Of a stretch of 64,000 nt of DNA, positions 9,360 through 18,274 are shown in pieces. The translations under genes were made by a program, and so were the position numbers. The notes under the pieces are model-generated. The model saw only the letters and a list, made by a program, of their open reading frames with translations. It was not told the DNA's origin and ran no database searches. The stretch covers positions 30,515-94,514 of the forward strand of contig NZ_JADGEW010000016.1 in the NCBI RefSeq assembly GCF_016744155.1, given 5' to 3'. The DNA comes from Amphritea sp. Its GTDB lineage: Bacteria > Pseudomonadota > Gammaproteobacteria > Pseudomonadales > Balneatricaceae. Each line of letters opens with the position of its first letter. The first letter of the stretch is position 1.

Positions 9360-10793
9360 ATGGGATCTTTAACTCTGGTAAAACCCAATCTGCATCTCGT
9401 AGATGTGGCGGAACGACGGATGTTGTTCCATGTGCCAACCAGCAGTTTGTTTGAGCTGGATGATTTGGGTCGAGAGCTTATCGAACTGTTCTCTTCGGAA
9501 GCAGAGGTGTCTGCACCACAGATCCGTGAACGGTTTGATGGCCGGTTCAATGCCGGTGATGTAGTGGATACTCTGGAAGAGTTAAAGACGCTGAAGATCA
9601 TTGCCGAAGCGGGTACCTGGGCTCAGATTAATAATGAGCCTCAACCGGTGAAACAGTTTCCGTTGACCACCATCGTATTGAATACCAATACGGGTTGTAA
9701 CCTCAGCTGTACTTACTGCTACAAAGAAGATCTGACCACCCCATCTAAGGGTGACAAGATGAACTTTGATACAGCGGTTAAGTCGGTGGAGATGATGCTA
9801 AAAGAGTCTCCGGACCAGCGTCAGTACAATGTGGTGTTCTTTGGTGGTGAGCCGCTGACGAATATGTCGTTAATTCGTAATGTTGTGGCTTATTGTGAAG
9901 AGCGTTTTGCAGCGCTGGAAGCAGATGTGAGCTTCACGATGACCACCAACGCTACCATGCTTACCGAAGAGCTGGTGGACTGGTTCAATGAGCACCGTTT
10001 TGGCCTGACTATCTCGATGGATGGGCCTAAGGCGATGCACGATAAGAACCGGATTACCGTGGGTGGCCAGGGAACTTACGATGTGGTTAAGAAAAAGGCG
10101 CAGATGTTGCTGTCTCGCTATACCGCTCGTCCTATTGGCTGTCGGGTTACTCTGACCCGAGGCATCACTGATGTGGAATCTATCTTCGATCACCTCTATC
10201 ACGATCTGGGTTTCTCCGAAGTCGGATTTGGTCCGGTAACCTCTGGCGATATCACTTCCTTCAATCTCACCGCTGACGAAATGGTCGAGGTATTTGCAGG
10301 GATGAAGCGTTTGGGTCGCAAGTATCTGGATGCTGCGCTGGAAGGCAAAAACCTGGGTTACGGCAATATGCATATGCTGATGACCGATATTCATGAGGGC
10401 AACAAGAAACAGCTGCCCTGTGGAGCGGGAGTCGGTTTACTGGCGGTGGATACCCAGGGCGGGATCAACCTGTGCCATCGGTTTACTGGTTCTGATCAGC
10501 CACTATTTGGTGATGTCAGCGAGGGGTTGGATAAGCCGGCTCTGGCTGAATTTATTGAAACCCGTCTGGATCGAGCCGATACCGGCTGCGAAACCTGCCG
10601 TATCCGTAATATCTGTTCCGGCGGTTGTTATCACGAAAGTTACGCAAAATACGGTGATGCGACCGTACCTTCATACCACTACTGCGACCTGTTACGTGAC
10701 TGGGTCGATTTCGGTGTAGAAGCGTATACCCGCATCATGATAGAGAATCCGGGCTTTTTTGAAGCTCATGTCTCTCCTAGAAGGAGTGCTTAA
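9360..10793 (+). CDS. qhpD: QHNDH maturation radical SAM/SPASM protein (copy 1)
   Basis: Cytoplasmic radical SAM enzyme that forms the three intrapeptide Cys-to-Asp/Glu thioether bonds in the gamma subunit. 477 residues: an N-terminal peptide-recognition region, a radical SAM core with C113-x3-C117-x2-C120 (GCNLSCTYC), and a C-terminal SPASM region rich in Cys (CGAGVG, CETCRIRNICSGGC, YHYC) that would hold auxiliary Fe-S clusters. ATG at 9360 is preceded by AAGAGG. It runs directly into its substrate gene qhpC with no spacer. The paralogue at 19953 has exactly the same length and cysteine spacing. Confidence 0.95.
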   Translation: MGSLTLVKPNLHLVDVAERRMLFHVPTSSLFELDDLGRELIELFSSEAEVSAPQIRERFDGRFNAGDVVDTLEELKTLKIIAEAGTWAQINNEPQPVKQFPLTTIVLNTNTGCNLSCTYCYKEDLTTPSKGDKMNFDTAVKSVEMMLKESPDQRQYNVVFFGGEPLTNMSLIRNVVAYCEERFAALEADVSFTMTTNATMLTEELVDWFNEHRFGLTISMDGPKAMHDKNRITVGGQGTYDVVKKKAQMLLSRYTARPIGCRVTLTRGITDVESIFDHLYHDLGFSEVGFGPVTSGDITSFNLTADEMVEVFAGMKRLGRKYLDAALEGKNLGYGNMHMLMTDIHEGNKKQLPCGAGVGLLAVDTQGGINLCHRFTGSDQPLFGDVSEGLDKPALAEFIETRLDRADTGCETCRIRNICSGGCYHESYAKYGDATVPSYHYCDLLRDWVDFGVEAYTRIMIENPGFFEAHVSPRRSA

Positions 10794-11120
10794 ATGAAAC
10801 ATCTAAAGTCGTTTAATAAAAAAGCGAAAATGCTCGATCAGACTACTTCTCCGGATGAAGTAGAAGAGGTTGTAGCGATGCAGTCTGTTGTCGGCTGTAC
10901 CTCTACTAATGATCCGGGCTGGGAAGTTGATCCTTTTGGTGGCCTGGGTTCGCTGTGTCAGCCAATGGAATCAGATCTTTATGGTTGTGCCGATGCCTGC
11001 TGGTGGCCCGCTCAGGTGCCTGACACCATGAGTAGCCAACCTAACTGGTCTATGGATGTATCCAAGGCTAATGAGGACTGGCGTAAGCTGGAAGGAATCT
11101 TTCCGGAAGAGCAGAAGTAA
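10794..11120 (+). CDS. qhpC: QHNDH gamma subunit, CTQ-bearing catalytic peptide (copy 1)
   Basis: The 108-residue precursor of the catalytic subunit carrying cysteine tryptophylquinone. The known leader length of 28 places the mature start at Met29, and in mature numbering every residue of the known cross-links is present: Cys7-Glu16, Cys27-Asp33 and Cys41-Asp49 thioethers, and Cys37-Trp43 for CTQ. Asp33 is also the proposed catalytic base. The leader (KHLK near the start, VEEVVA before cleavage) is shared with copy 2. There is no Sec signal peptide, consistent with export by the dedicated ABC protein QhpF. ATG follows the qhpD stop immediately; AAGGAG lies upstream. Confidence 0.96.
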   Translation: MKHLKSFNKKAKMLDQTTSPDEVEEVVAMQSVVGCTSTNDPGWEVDPFGGLGSLCQPMESDLYGCADACWWPAQVPDTMSSQPNWSMDVSKANEDWRKLEGIFPEEQK

Positions 11121-11131
11121 CGGAGTAATTG

Positions 11132-12268
11132 ATGAATATTTCGAACATTTTTAAAACAGCCACTTTATTGTGTGCTGCAGGGGCTGTGACTCTGATGTCT
11201 GGCTGTGCTGCGAATCAGGCTGTGTCGGTCAATGGTATGGCTGCGGATGGGCATGAATACCTGTTGACTGTAACCCGCCCAAATCAGTTGCATGTGATTG
11301 ACACTGAAACCAAGCAGGTTGTGCGCAGTTGTGATGTGCCTGGAACATTTGGCACCGGCGCGGTTCAGCCCTCTCCGGATGGACGTATCGCCTATGTACT
11401 AACCAACGGTGCCGAAGATGTCTATGGCTTTGATATCACTAATTGCGATATTACGTTCTCTGCTAAGCAGTCCCAGAACGGTGTAAAGGTGAAAACCTTT
11501 ATCTCACTGGCGATCAGTAATGATGGTAAAGAACTGTATACGGTGCAAAACCCTACCCGTAAGCTGAACGATCGTTATGAAGTACTTGCGCCACGCCTGG
11601 CCGTCTTTAATACAGCGGATGGTCTGGATGCAAAATCGGTACGGAATTTTCCGGTGGATCGTCGCATTACCAAAATCATGACCATGAAAAATGGCGAAGT
11701 GATTCTGGGTGGGGCTGACATTAAAGCGATCAATCCCGTGAACGGTGAAGTGCGAATGTTGAGTGCGCTGCAGAACTGGGCTCGCGGTGCAGACTGGATT
11801 CCGCCAGACGCGTTTGCCATGTTTACTCAGGGTGAACACGTTGGTGAATACATCATGCCGTACTTCACAATTAAGTGGAATGGCGATCCGGGTGATATGG
11901 AACAGGCTGAGTTTTGGTGGGGCATGAGCCGTATCGATATTGCAACGGGTGAGGTTGATGAACGTGAAACAGTGCCTTTTGAGTTTATTGTATTCAACTG
12001 GATTACTGATCCGAATGACAGCAATATTCTCTATGGCGCTTTCAATCAACTGTCTAAGCATGACCTATCGCAGAATAAGACTGTTGATGTAATAGATCTG
12101 GATCATACCTTCTATAGCATCAATATGGACCGTAGCCGGACCATCTATATTGGTGGTACTTCAAGTGATATATCCATTCATAATCCGGATACGCTGGAGA
12201 AGATCGGATCGATCCAATTGACAGGTGATATGTCTACTTCAGATTTACGTATTGCACGACTACTTTAA
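11132..12268 (+). CDS. qhpB: QHNDH beta subunit, beta-propeller (copy 1), probable lipoprotein
   Basis: About 378 residues with a YVTN-like seven-bladed propeller pattern (repeated stretches such as PDGRIAYVLTN and LAISNDGKELYTV). It packs against the alpha and gamma subunits in the periplasm. The N-terminus has a basic start, a hydrophobic run and then LMSGC, a near-consensus lipobox, so it may be lipid-anchored; copy 2 has a plain signal peptide. ATG at 11132 is favoured by CGGAG six bases upstream. It is the last structural gene before a strong terminator. Confidence 0.93.
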   Translation: MNISNIFKTATLLCAAGAVTLMSGCAANQAVSVNGMAADGHEYLLTVTRPNQLHVIDTETKQVVRSCDVPGTFGTGAVQPSPDGRIAYVLTNGAEDVYGFDITNCDITFSAKQSQNGVKVKTFISLAISNDGKELYTVQNPTRKLNDRYEVLAPRLAVFNTADGLDAKSVRNFPVDRRITKIMTMKNGEVILGGADIKAINPVNGEVRMLSALQNWARGADWIPPDAFAMFTQGEHVGEYIMPYFTIKWNGDPGDMEQAEFWWGMSRIDIATGEVDERETVPFEFIVFNWITDPNDSNILYGAFNQLSKHDLSQNKTVDVIDLDHTFYSINMDRSRTIYIGGTSSDISIHNPDTLEKIGSIQLTGDMSTSDLRIARLL

Positions 12269-12321
12269 GGCATGTAGTTTAGGGTTAACCCTTATGTTTG
12301 GTGTTAATGGTTAACCACTAA

Positions 12322-12345
12322 GGGCTGTCGATGACAGCCCTTTTT
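12322..12345 (+). terminator. Rho-independent terminator between structural and maturation qhp genes
   Basis: GGGCTGTC, a 3-base loop, GACAGCCC, then five T. It sits between qhpB and qhpF, so transcription into the maturation genes must read through or start anew. An ATG inside the hairpin (12331) is in frame with qhpF but is an unlikely start. Confidence 0.8.
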
Positions 12346-12369
12346 ACGTTTGGAAATAAAGAGAAGCTA

Positions 12370-14100
12370 ATGTTCAGATGGTTAAGTGCTGCAATTGATG
12401 GGCAGGATAGGGGGCGTTTAGAAGACGCGTTTCGCTGGCTCTATACCTTTGTCCGGCCACAGTCGAAGGCGATAATGGGCCTGATGTTGCTGTCTGTATT
12501 TGCATCTGCTCTGGTGTTGTTACAACCCTGGCTGACCAAGTTGTTGATCGATGATGGCCTGTTAGCAAAAGATTACGGCATGCTAGTGACTATGTCGGTA
12601 GCGATGATTCTGGTTGGGATTATCAGTACCGGACTATCCGGTATTACTCGTTACCTGCACACTCAGTTGTCAGGCAAGATCCTCTTCTCTTTGCGTGAAC
12701 ACCTCTATGAACATCTGCAAACCTTGTCGCCACAGTTTTTTGGTGGCCGTCGGATCGGCGATATTCTTTCCCGTCTGGATGGTGATGTATCCCAGATTCA
12801 GCGTTTTGCTGTCGATAGCATGTTCTCCGCTCTCAGCAGTGTGCTGGGATTGGTGGGAGCGCTGGTTTTACTAGTGACCCTGTCCTGGAAACTATCGCTG
12901 CTGGTACTGGTACTGATTCCGTTAGAAATACTTTGGTTACGCTGGATGCGTCGTAAAGTCGAGCGTCAGGCCCGGATTATTCGTGAGCGTTCAGCCGATC
13001 TTAGCTCGTTTTTGGTAGAAACCTTGCCAGCGATGAAGTTTATCCAATCGGTGTCCCAGGAAAAACGGGAATCCCGTAAGCTGAATCGTCTGAGCGATAG
13101 TTATCTAACTGACTTATTAAAGCTACAGGTCACCGAATTTTTTACCCAGGCTATTCCCGGAACCCTGACCTCTCTGACCCGTGCAACTGCTTTTTTGATC
13201 GGCGGTTACTGGGTGATAGAGGGGCAATGGCAACTGGGTTCTCTGATTGCTTTCTCTAGCTATCTGGGGATGGCTACCGGTCCGGTACAAAGCCTTCTTG
13301 GCTTGTATGTAGCGATTCAGCGAATGTCAGTGAGTCTGGATAGGGTCATGGATTTGCGCCGTGCAGAGCCGGATATAACCGCCCCGGAACATCCGGCTAC
13401 GCTAGCCGATGATATGCGTGGGGAGATCTGCTTTGATCGGGTTAGTTTTAGTTATCAGGGTCGAAATGAGCCTATTCTTAATCATGCTAGTACGGTGTTT
13501 CCCGCGGGGGCAAGTATTGCGCTGATCGGGCCTTCCGGCGTGGGTAAGTCCACCCTGATTGACCTACTGATGCGTTATTATGATCCCGAACAGGGGCGTG
13601 TTTTGATAGATGGCGTAAATCTTAAACAACTGGCACCGATGGAACTGCGCAAGCGGGTTGCTTTGGTAAGCCAGGAAATTACTCTATTTCGTGGCACTTT
13701 GATGGAGAATATTCGTTATGCCGCACCCGAAGCCAGTGATGCACAGGTGCAGGCTGCTACAGATCAGGCACAGTTAACTGAGTTGATCGAATCCCTGCCA
13801 ATGGGGCTGGAAACACCATTAGGCGAGCGTGGCAGCCAACTGTCGGGTGGCCAGAAGCAGCGGGTGGCGATTGCCCGGGCGATTCTGCAAAAGCCGGCAA
13901 TCCTTATATTGGATGAGGCAACCTCTGCGGTGGATGAATCTACTGAAGCTGAAGTGATCGCTAATGTGAATCGTATCTTTGCCGGCAAGACTCGCATCCT
14001 GATTAGTCACAGGGCTTCAACACTAAGCGGTGTAGATCTGCGAATAGAGTTAAACAATGGTCTGTTAGTTGCCGAGAATACCTTGCCTGAGGCTGAGTAA
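12370..14100 (+). CDS. qhpF: ABC exporter for QHNDH gamma-subunit biogenesis
   Basis: A 576-residue half-transporter with an N-terminal six-helix exporter domain (about 30-320) and a C-terminal ATPase with Walker A GPSGVGKST (387-395), signature LSGGQ near 491 and Walker B ILILDEATSA. In known QHNDH loci the equivalent protein is thought to move the cross-linked gamma subunit to the periplasm. ATG at 12370, preceded by AAAGAGAAG, is chosen because the only earlier in-frame ATG lies inside the terminator. It is followed by qhpE after one base, so F-E-G are one unit. There is only one copy in the window, although two gamma genes exist. Confidence 0.9.
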   Translation: MFRWLSAAIDGQDRGRLEDAFRWLYTFVRPQSKAIMGLMLLSVFASALVLLQPWLTKLLIDDGLLAKDYGMLVTMSVAMILVGIISTGLSGITRYLHTQLSGKILFSLREHLYEHLQTLSPQFFGGRRIGDILSRLDGDVSQIQRFAVDSMFSALSSVLGLVGALVLLVTLSWKLSLLVLVLIPLEILWLRWMRRKVERQARIIRERSADLSSFLVETLPAMKFIQSVSQEKRESRKLNRLSDSYLTDLLKLQVTEFFTQAIPGTLTSLTRATAFLIGGYWVIEGQWQLGSLIAFSSYLGMATGPVQSLLGLYVAIQRMSVSLDRVMDLRRAEPDITAPEHPATLADDMRGEICFDRVSFSYQGRNEPILNHASTVFPAGASIALIGPSGVGKSTLIDLLMRYYDPEQGRVLIDGVNLKQLAPMELRKRVALVSQEITLFRGTLMENIRYAAPEASDAQVQAATDQAQLTELIESLPMGLETPLGERGSQLSGGQKQRVAIARAILQKPAILILDEATSAVDESTEAEVIANVNRIFAGKTRILISHRASTLSGVDLRIELNNGLLVAENTLPEAE

Positions 14101-14101
14101 T

Positions 14102-14833
14102 ATGGGATTGAAGACAACCGGTAGAGTTGCTATTGGTATTGTAGACAGCGGTTATGGTTTTGAGCCATCACCGCCCGTTGGAGTCGATCGAGTTATTGCC
14201 TCACAGGCATTCCGATTTGATCAGGGTGTTATTTTAGCACCAGTAATTAATGATCAGCTTGGACACGGTTCTGCTCTGTTAGAGGTAATCGCAGAGCAGG
14301 CACCTCTGGCTGAGTTTGCTATCGCTCAGATTTTTACCGAACGACTGACTACCACACCGGTGCAGGTGGCTGCGGCAATAGATTGGTTAGTGGAACAACA
14401 GGTCGATCTGATTAATTTGAGTCTGGGGCTGCGGAATGATCGTGACATTCTGGGAGTCGCCTGCGAGAACGCGATTAAAGCCGGGGTTATTATCTGTGCC
14501 TCTTCTCCCGCTAAAGGCGATCCAGTTTACCCCTCGGCGTATCCCGGTGTCTTTCGTATGACCGGTGATGCCCGATGTACAGGGCCAGCGCAGCTTTCCT
14601 GTCTGAAAACTCAATATGCAGATTTTGGTGGCTATGTTAAAGCCCGTAATGGTGTCATTGGCGCGAGTGCCGGGTGTGCCCAGTTAACGGGGCATATTGG
14701 TCGCTATCTAAGCGCAGGGGGTGCCACTGATCTGAACTCTGTGTCCCATTGGCTGGAAACTCAGGCGGACTACTTTGGTGTTGAAGTCCGCTTTCCACCC
14801 GGTTCAAAAGAACAGAGAAGTGGAGGGCAGTAA
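14102..14833 (+). CDS. qhpE: subtilisin-like protease for gamma-subunit leader removal
   Basis: A compact S8-family serine protease of 243 residues with no signal peptide, so probably cytoplasmic. The triad is visible as Asp15 (GIVDSG), His55 (LGHGS) and Ser189 (IGASAG). The usual oxyanion Asn region reads CASSPAKG, so that Asn seems absent, in keeping with the unusual QhpE type. Its known role is cleavage of the 28-residue leader of the cross-linked gamma subunit. ATG at 14102 overlaps the qhpF tail region by one base of spacing. The gene next to it is qhpG. Confidence 0.9.
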   Translation: MGLKTTGRVAIGIVDSGYGFEPSPPVGVDRVIASQAFRFDQGVILAPVINDQLGHGSALLEVIAEQAPLAEFAIAQIFTERLTTTPVQVAAAIDWLVEQQVDLINLSLGLRNDRDILGVACENAIKAGVIICASSPAKGDPVYPSAYPGVFRMTGDARCTGPAQLSCLKTQYADFGGYVKARNGVIGASAGCAQLTGHIGRYLSAGGATDLNSVSHWLETQADYFGVEVRFPPGSKEQRSGGQ

Positions 14834-14835
14834 GA

Positions 14836-16227
14836 GTGAAAGATAAGACCTCTATTAATAAGGATCTTAGTAACAAAGCCTGTATTAACAAGGCTGATAT
14901 TGTTGTCTTAGGCGGAGGGCCTGCCGGTGGTGCAGCTGCTCTAGGGCTGAAAGCTCTTGGCTATGAAGTGACAGTAATAGCGGAACCAAGACCCTTCAAA
15001 GCGGTTGAAGGGATCTCTGAGCGGGTGTTAGAAGGGCTGCGCAATGCCGGGTTTAAACTGGCGCTGGCGAATCTGCCTGATCCCTCTCCACGGGTGGCCA
15101 GCTGGAACGGTGCAACTAACAGCGCGAATACCGAGATGCTGATTAACCGCAGTGAACTGGACAAGGGAATCTGCAAGGATCTACAGGCGGCAGGTGTTAC
15201 CGTCATTAATGGCAGAGTGGCTAAAGTGAGTGAGGAAGTTAGAGGTTTTTCTATCCTGCTTAAAGAGTCTGATGCTGATTCGTTAAAGGCTGATTTTCTG
15301 GTTGAAGCCCGTGGGCGAAGTGCACCGGGAGGCGGACTTGAACGTTTGCGCGGGAGTGAAACCGTTTCCCTGCTGCAGTATTGGAAGGGAAAGCCCTGTA
15401 AACCGCAGTCTGCCGCTGAAAGTTTTGAGGATGGCTGGGCCTGGATGGCAGCCTGGTCGGATGGCACGCGCTATCTGCAGCTGACATTTGATGTGGCTTC
15501 CGCCAATCTGCCGGATAAAGCCGGATTGATTGATCACTGTAATGGAATATTAGAAACGCTGTCCAGCGCTCAGCCCTTTTTGGAGAATGCTCAGCCGACC
15601 GGTATTATCCATGCCCGTACCAGTACGCCGATATTGTGCCGCGAAGCGGTCGGTGACAACTGGATCAGAGTAGGGGATGCCGCGATGGCGGTAGATCCGC
15701 TTTCTGGTAATGGTATTTTTCAGGCGCTATCCAGTGCACTGCAAGCGCCTGCAGTGATCAATACACTGCTGCAGCGTTCAGAAAGTGCTGGGTTAGCGAA
15801 ACAGTTTTATCAACAACGGGTTGATCACCTGTTTCACCGTTTTGCTCGTATTGGACGTGATTTTTACGCTTCTGAAGAGCGTTGGTGGGATAACCCCTTT
15901 TGGGCTACCCGCAGAAACTGGCCTGACAGTGAACCACTGCATCAGGAAACTGACCCTGATTCTCTGAAAGTGGTGAAGATGCCGGTGGTTAACAACGGCC
16001 TGATAGAGGAACATGAGGTGGTGATTACCAATGATCAGCCTCTGGGTATCTGGCACCTGAATGGCATTCCGATGGCTCCGGTGGTGCGCGTACTACAGCA
16101 GAAAGAGCTAGAAACAAGTCCGCAATCCTGCCTGCAAACTCAATTAGGAATGAGCCCTGAAAATGCCGTAGGGCTGACTCGCTGGTTATATCAAAATGGT
16201 TGGTTAAGAGCGGAAAATAAAAACTAA
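14836..16227 (+). CDS. qhpG: FAD-dependent tryptophan hydroxylase for CTQ biogenesis
   Basis: A 463-residue flavoprotein monooxygenase related to tryptophan halogenases. It has an N-terminal FAD motif GGGPAG (26-31), and the second FAD motif VGDAAMAVDPLSGNG in the middle. In characterised systems QhpG adds two oxygens to the gamma-subunit Trp before CTQ forms. It starts with GTG at 14836 behind GGAGGG. It is the last gene of F-E-G and is followed by a bidirectional terminator shared with the convergent aldehyde dehydrogenase gene. Confidence 0.9.
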   Translation: MKDKTSINKDLSNKACINKADIVVLGGGPAGGAAALGLKALGYEVTVIAEPRPFKAVEGISERVLEGLRNAGFKLALANLPDPSPRVASWNGATNSANTEMLINRSELDKGICKDLQAAGVTVINGRVAKVSEEVRGFSILLKESDADSLKADFLVEARGRSAPGGGLERLRGSETVSLLQYWKGKPCKPQSAAESFEDGWAWMAAWSDGTRYLQLTFDVASANLPDKAGLIDHCNGILETLSSAQPFLENAQPTGIIHARTSTPILCREAVGDNWIRVGDAAMAVDPLSGNGIFQALSSALQAPAVINTLLQRSESAGLAKQFYQQRVDHLFHRFARIGRDFYASEERWWDNPFWATRRNWPDSEPLHQETDPDSLKVVKMPVVNNGLIEEHEVVITNDQPLGIWHLNGIPMAPVVRVLQQKELETSPQSCLQTQLGMSPENAVGLTRWLYQNGWLRAENKN

Positions 16228-16253
16228 AAAAGGAGGCCTAGGCCTCCTTTTTT
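16226..16253. terminator. bidirectional terminator between qhpG and aldehyde dehydrogenase
   Basis: A perfect dyad AAAAGGAGGCC-TA-GGCCTCCTTTT has A/T runs on both sides, so it can end transcription from both convergent genes. Confidence 0.85.
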
Positions 16254-16281
16254 CTGGGTTTTTTTTACTGGTTGTTCAAGG

Positions 16282-17781
16282 TTAAATACTCATCAGTACC
16301 GATTTAACCTCGGTGTAATGTTCAATGACATCGCTACCCATCTCCCGGCCCAGACCGGATTGCTTATAGCCACCAAAAGGCAATGCCGGATCAAGTGCGG
16401 TATGGCAGTTCACCCAGATTGAACCTGACTTAATCCGGGGAATCATCCGATGTACTTGAGATAGGTTATTCGACCAGATACTTGCGCCTAGTCCGTATTG
16501 GCTATCGTTGGCGATTCGTACGGCCTCTTCAATATCATCGAATGGCATTGCTACCAGAACCGGGCCAAAGATCTCCTCCTGGACCACACTAGAATTCTGA
16601 TTAACATCAACCATAACGGTGGGCTTAACATAGAAACCAGGGCCTGCTATAGCACTGCCACCTGCGGTTATAGTCGCGCCGCTGCTGCGACCTTGTTCGA
16701 TGTAATTACACACGCGGTTCTGTTGTTTCGCCGAGATTAAAGGGCCCATTTGTGAGTTAGGATCAAGGCCGTGACCCAGTGTCATACCATCGGCAATAGC
16801 AGAGATATCCGCGACAACATTATCGAAATGCTTCTTCTGCACATAGAGACGGGAGCCGGCACAGCATACCTGTCCCTGATTGAAGAAGATTGCATTCGCA
16901 GCACCTGCCGCCGCGGTCTGCATATCCGCATCTTCGAGTACGATGGTGGGGGACTTACCTCCCAGCTCAAGGGTGACCCGGGTCATGGTATCCATCGCGG
17001 CTTTACCGATCAGTTTGCCTACTTCGGTAGAGCCGGTAAAGGTCAGCTTATCGACATCCGGATGGTGCGCCAGGGCTGAGCCTGCTTCGATACCCGTACC
17101 GGTTACAACATTTAGAACGCCCGGTGGATAACCTGCTTCCAGTGCCAGCTTACCCAACATTAGTGCGGTGAGGGGTGTTTCATCAGCCGGTTTGAGTACC
17201 ACAGTACAACCCGATGCCAGTGCTGGACCCAGCTTCCAACAAGCCAGTAGCAGAGGGAAGTTCCAGGCGACAATCGCACCCACTACTCCGACCGCTTCCC
17301 GGCGGGTATAGCCGTGGAACTGTGCATCCGGCATAAAGGGAACTGATACATCAACGCTCCTGCCTTCGATCTTAGTCGCAAAACCAGCCATATAGCGCAG
17401 GAAATCAATGGCCAGACGAATATCGACGTGCTCAGCGATAACCACGCTCTTGCCGTTATCCAGTGATTCAATTTCTGCCAGAAGGCCTGCATTTTTTTCA
17501 ATCAGATCGGCGAAGTTCCACAATAGCTTTTGGCGATCTACCGGTTTGATACGGCTCCAGTCAGAATCTTCAAAAGTTCTACGGGCTACCGCTACTGCTT
17601 TATCGATATCCGCTTTATTGCCACTGGGAACCGTGGTGATCTGTTCACCATCCGCTGGGTTGATAACAGCAAGGGTTCGGCCATCTTCGGCGTTCAGCCA
17701 TTGGTCTCCAATCAGACATTTATGTGGATGCTGAATAAAGTCCAGTGCAGCAGCCGATGGTGAGAATTGTGAATCACTCAT
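16282..17781 (-). CDS. NAD-dependent aldehyde dehydrogenase, amine-derived aldehydes
   Basis: A 499-residue ALDH-superfamily enzyme with the oxyanion/cofactor motif LELGGKSP and catalytic Cys in GQVCCAGSR. Sequence style is that of phenylacetaldehyde or broad medium-chain ALDHs. Placed between two QHNDH loci, it most likely oxidises the aldehydes those enzymes release. The ATG at 17781 (MSDSQF) is chosen over an upstream ATG at 17844 because TAAGTAGG precedes it and because the -24/-12 promoter at 17868-17883 would put the transcript start almost on the upstream ATG. The exact substrate is unknown. Confidence 0.9.
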   Translation of the reverse strand: MSDSQFSPSAAALDFIQHPHKCLIGDQWLNAEDGRTLAVINPADGEQITTVPSGNKADIDKAVAVARRTFEDSDWSRIKPVDRQKLLWNFADLIEKNAGLLAEIESLDNGKSVVIAEHVDIRLAIDFLRYMAGFATKIEGRSVDVSVPFMPDAQFHGYTRREAVGVVGAIVAWNFPLLLACWKLGPALASGCTVVLKPADETPLTALMLGKLALEAGYPPGVLNVVTGTGIEAGSALAHHPDVDKLTFTGSTEVGKLIGKAAMDTMTRVTLELGGKSPTIVLEDADMQTAAAGAANAIFFNQGQVCCAGSRLYVQKKHFDNVVADISAIADGMTLGHGLDPNSQMGPLISAKQQNRVCNYIEQGRSSGATITAGGSAIAGPGFYVKPTVMVDVNQNSSVVQEEIFGPVLVAMPFDDIEEAVRIANDSQYGLGASIWSNNLSQVHRMIPRIKSGSIWVNCHTALDPALPFGGYKQSGLGREMGSDVIEHYTEVKSVLMSI

Positions 17782-17867
17782 ATGTATAAACCTACTTATA
17801 GTTGTAATTATAGAGACTGAGATACCTGGATACTGCTCAGGCAACCCGACACTTAGTAGTTATATAT

Positions 17868-17883
17868 GGCAAGTGCTGTGCCA
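17868..17883 (-). promoter_or_regulatory. sigma-54 promoter (-24/-12) for aldehyde dehydrogenase
   Basis: Read on the minus strand the sequence is TGGCACAGCACTTGCC: GG and GC separated by exactly 10 bases, with the flanking TGGCAC and TTGC consensus intact. It lies 87 bases upstream of the ATG at 17781. Confidence 0.8.
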
Positions 17884-17961
17884 GAGTGTGTAAATGATCT
17901 TAATTCATTGATTTATAATGATTATGTTGATTTGTTTGGGTAGGGGGTGGAGTCTCCTCAG

Positions 17962-17998
17962 TGTTTTACTATGAGACAGGGTGTTAAAAAATAAGTCA
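17962..17998. promoter_or_regulatory. weak candidate activator sites near the ALDH promoter
   Basis: TGTTTTACTATGAGACA (17962-17978) and TGTTAAAAAATAAGTCA (17982-17998) loosely resemble the TGTT-N9-AACA dyads at 18067 and are 20 bp apart, about 80 bases from the ALDH -24 element. Right arms are imperfect, so this may be coincidence. Confidence 0.25.
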
Positions 17999-18066
17999 GT
18001 TTGTGCAGGCTTTACAACTAAGTGAGAGGGAGTGGCTGGGCTGATTCAGTTTCACTTTTACCGGAC

Positions 18067-18104
18067 TGTTGCATTTCTGAACAGCGGTGTTGCGTAATAA
18101 AACA
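18067..18104. promoter_or_regulatory. tandem upstream activator sequence, two TGTT-N9-AACA dyads
   Basis: TGTTGCATTTCTGAACA (18067-18083) and TGTTGCGTAATAAAACA (18088-18104) share TGTTGC and AACA and start 21 bp apart, two helical turns. They lie about 76 bases upstream of the qhpA2 sigma-54 element and about 185 bases from the ALDH one. This is the usual layout for a Fis-type enhancer-binding protein; the activator at 24778 is the obvious candidate. Apart from these sites and the two promoters, the 493-base gap 17782-18274 shows no gene. Confidence 0.6.
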
Positions 18105-18179
18105 GTGCAAGCTGTTATTTATCTAAAGGATTACCCCTATTTTTTTCTACGTCTTTGAAAAATAAGAAATTATCTATAT

Positions 18180-18195
18180 TGGCATAAGCCGTGCT
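18180..18195 (+). promoter_or_regulatory. sigma-54 promoter (-24/-12) for second qhp operon
   Basis: TGGCATAAGCCGTGCT has GG (18181-18182) and GC (18193-18194) exactly 10 bases apart, with TGGCA and TGC matching the consensus. It is about 80 bases upstream of the qhpA2 start. Confidence 0.75.
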
Positions 18196-18274
18196 TTGTA
18201 TTTCTACAGGTTAGAACTTTGGGCTGCGCTCAGCTGCTCAACGATATAAACAACAACTAAGGAGTCTGGCCTTG

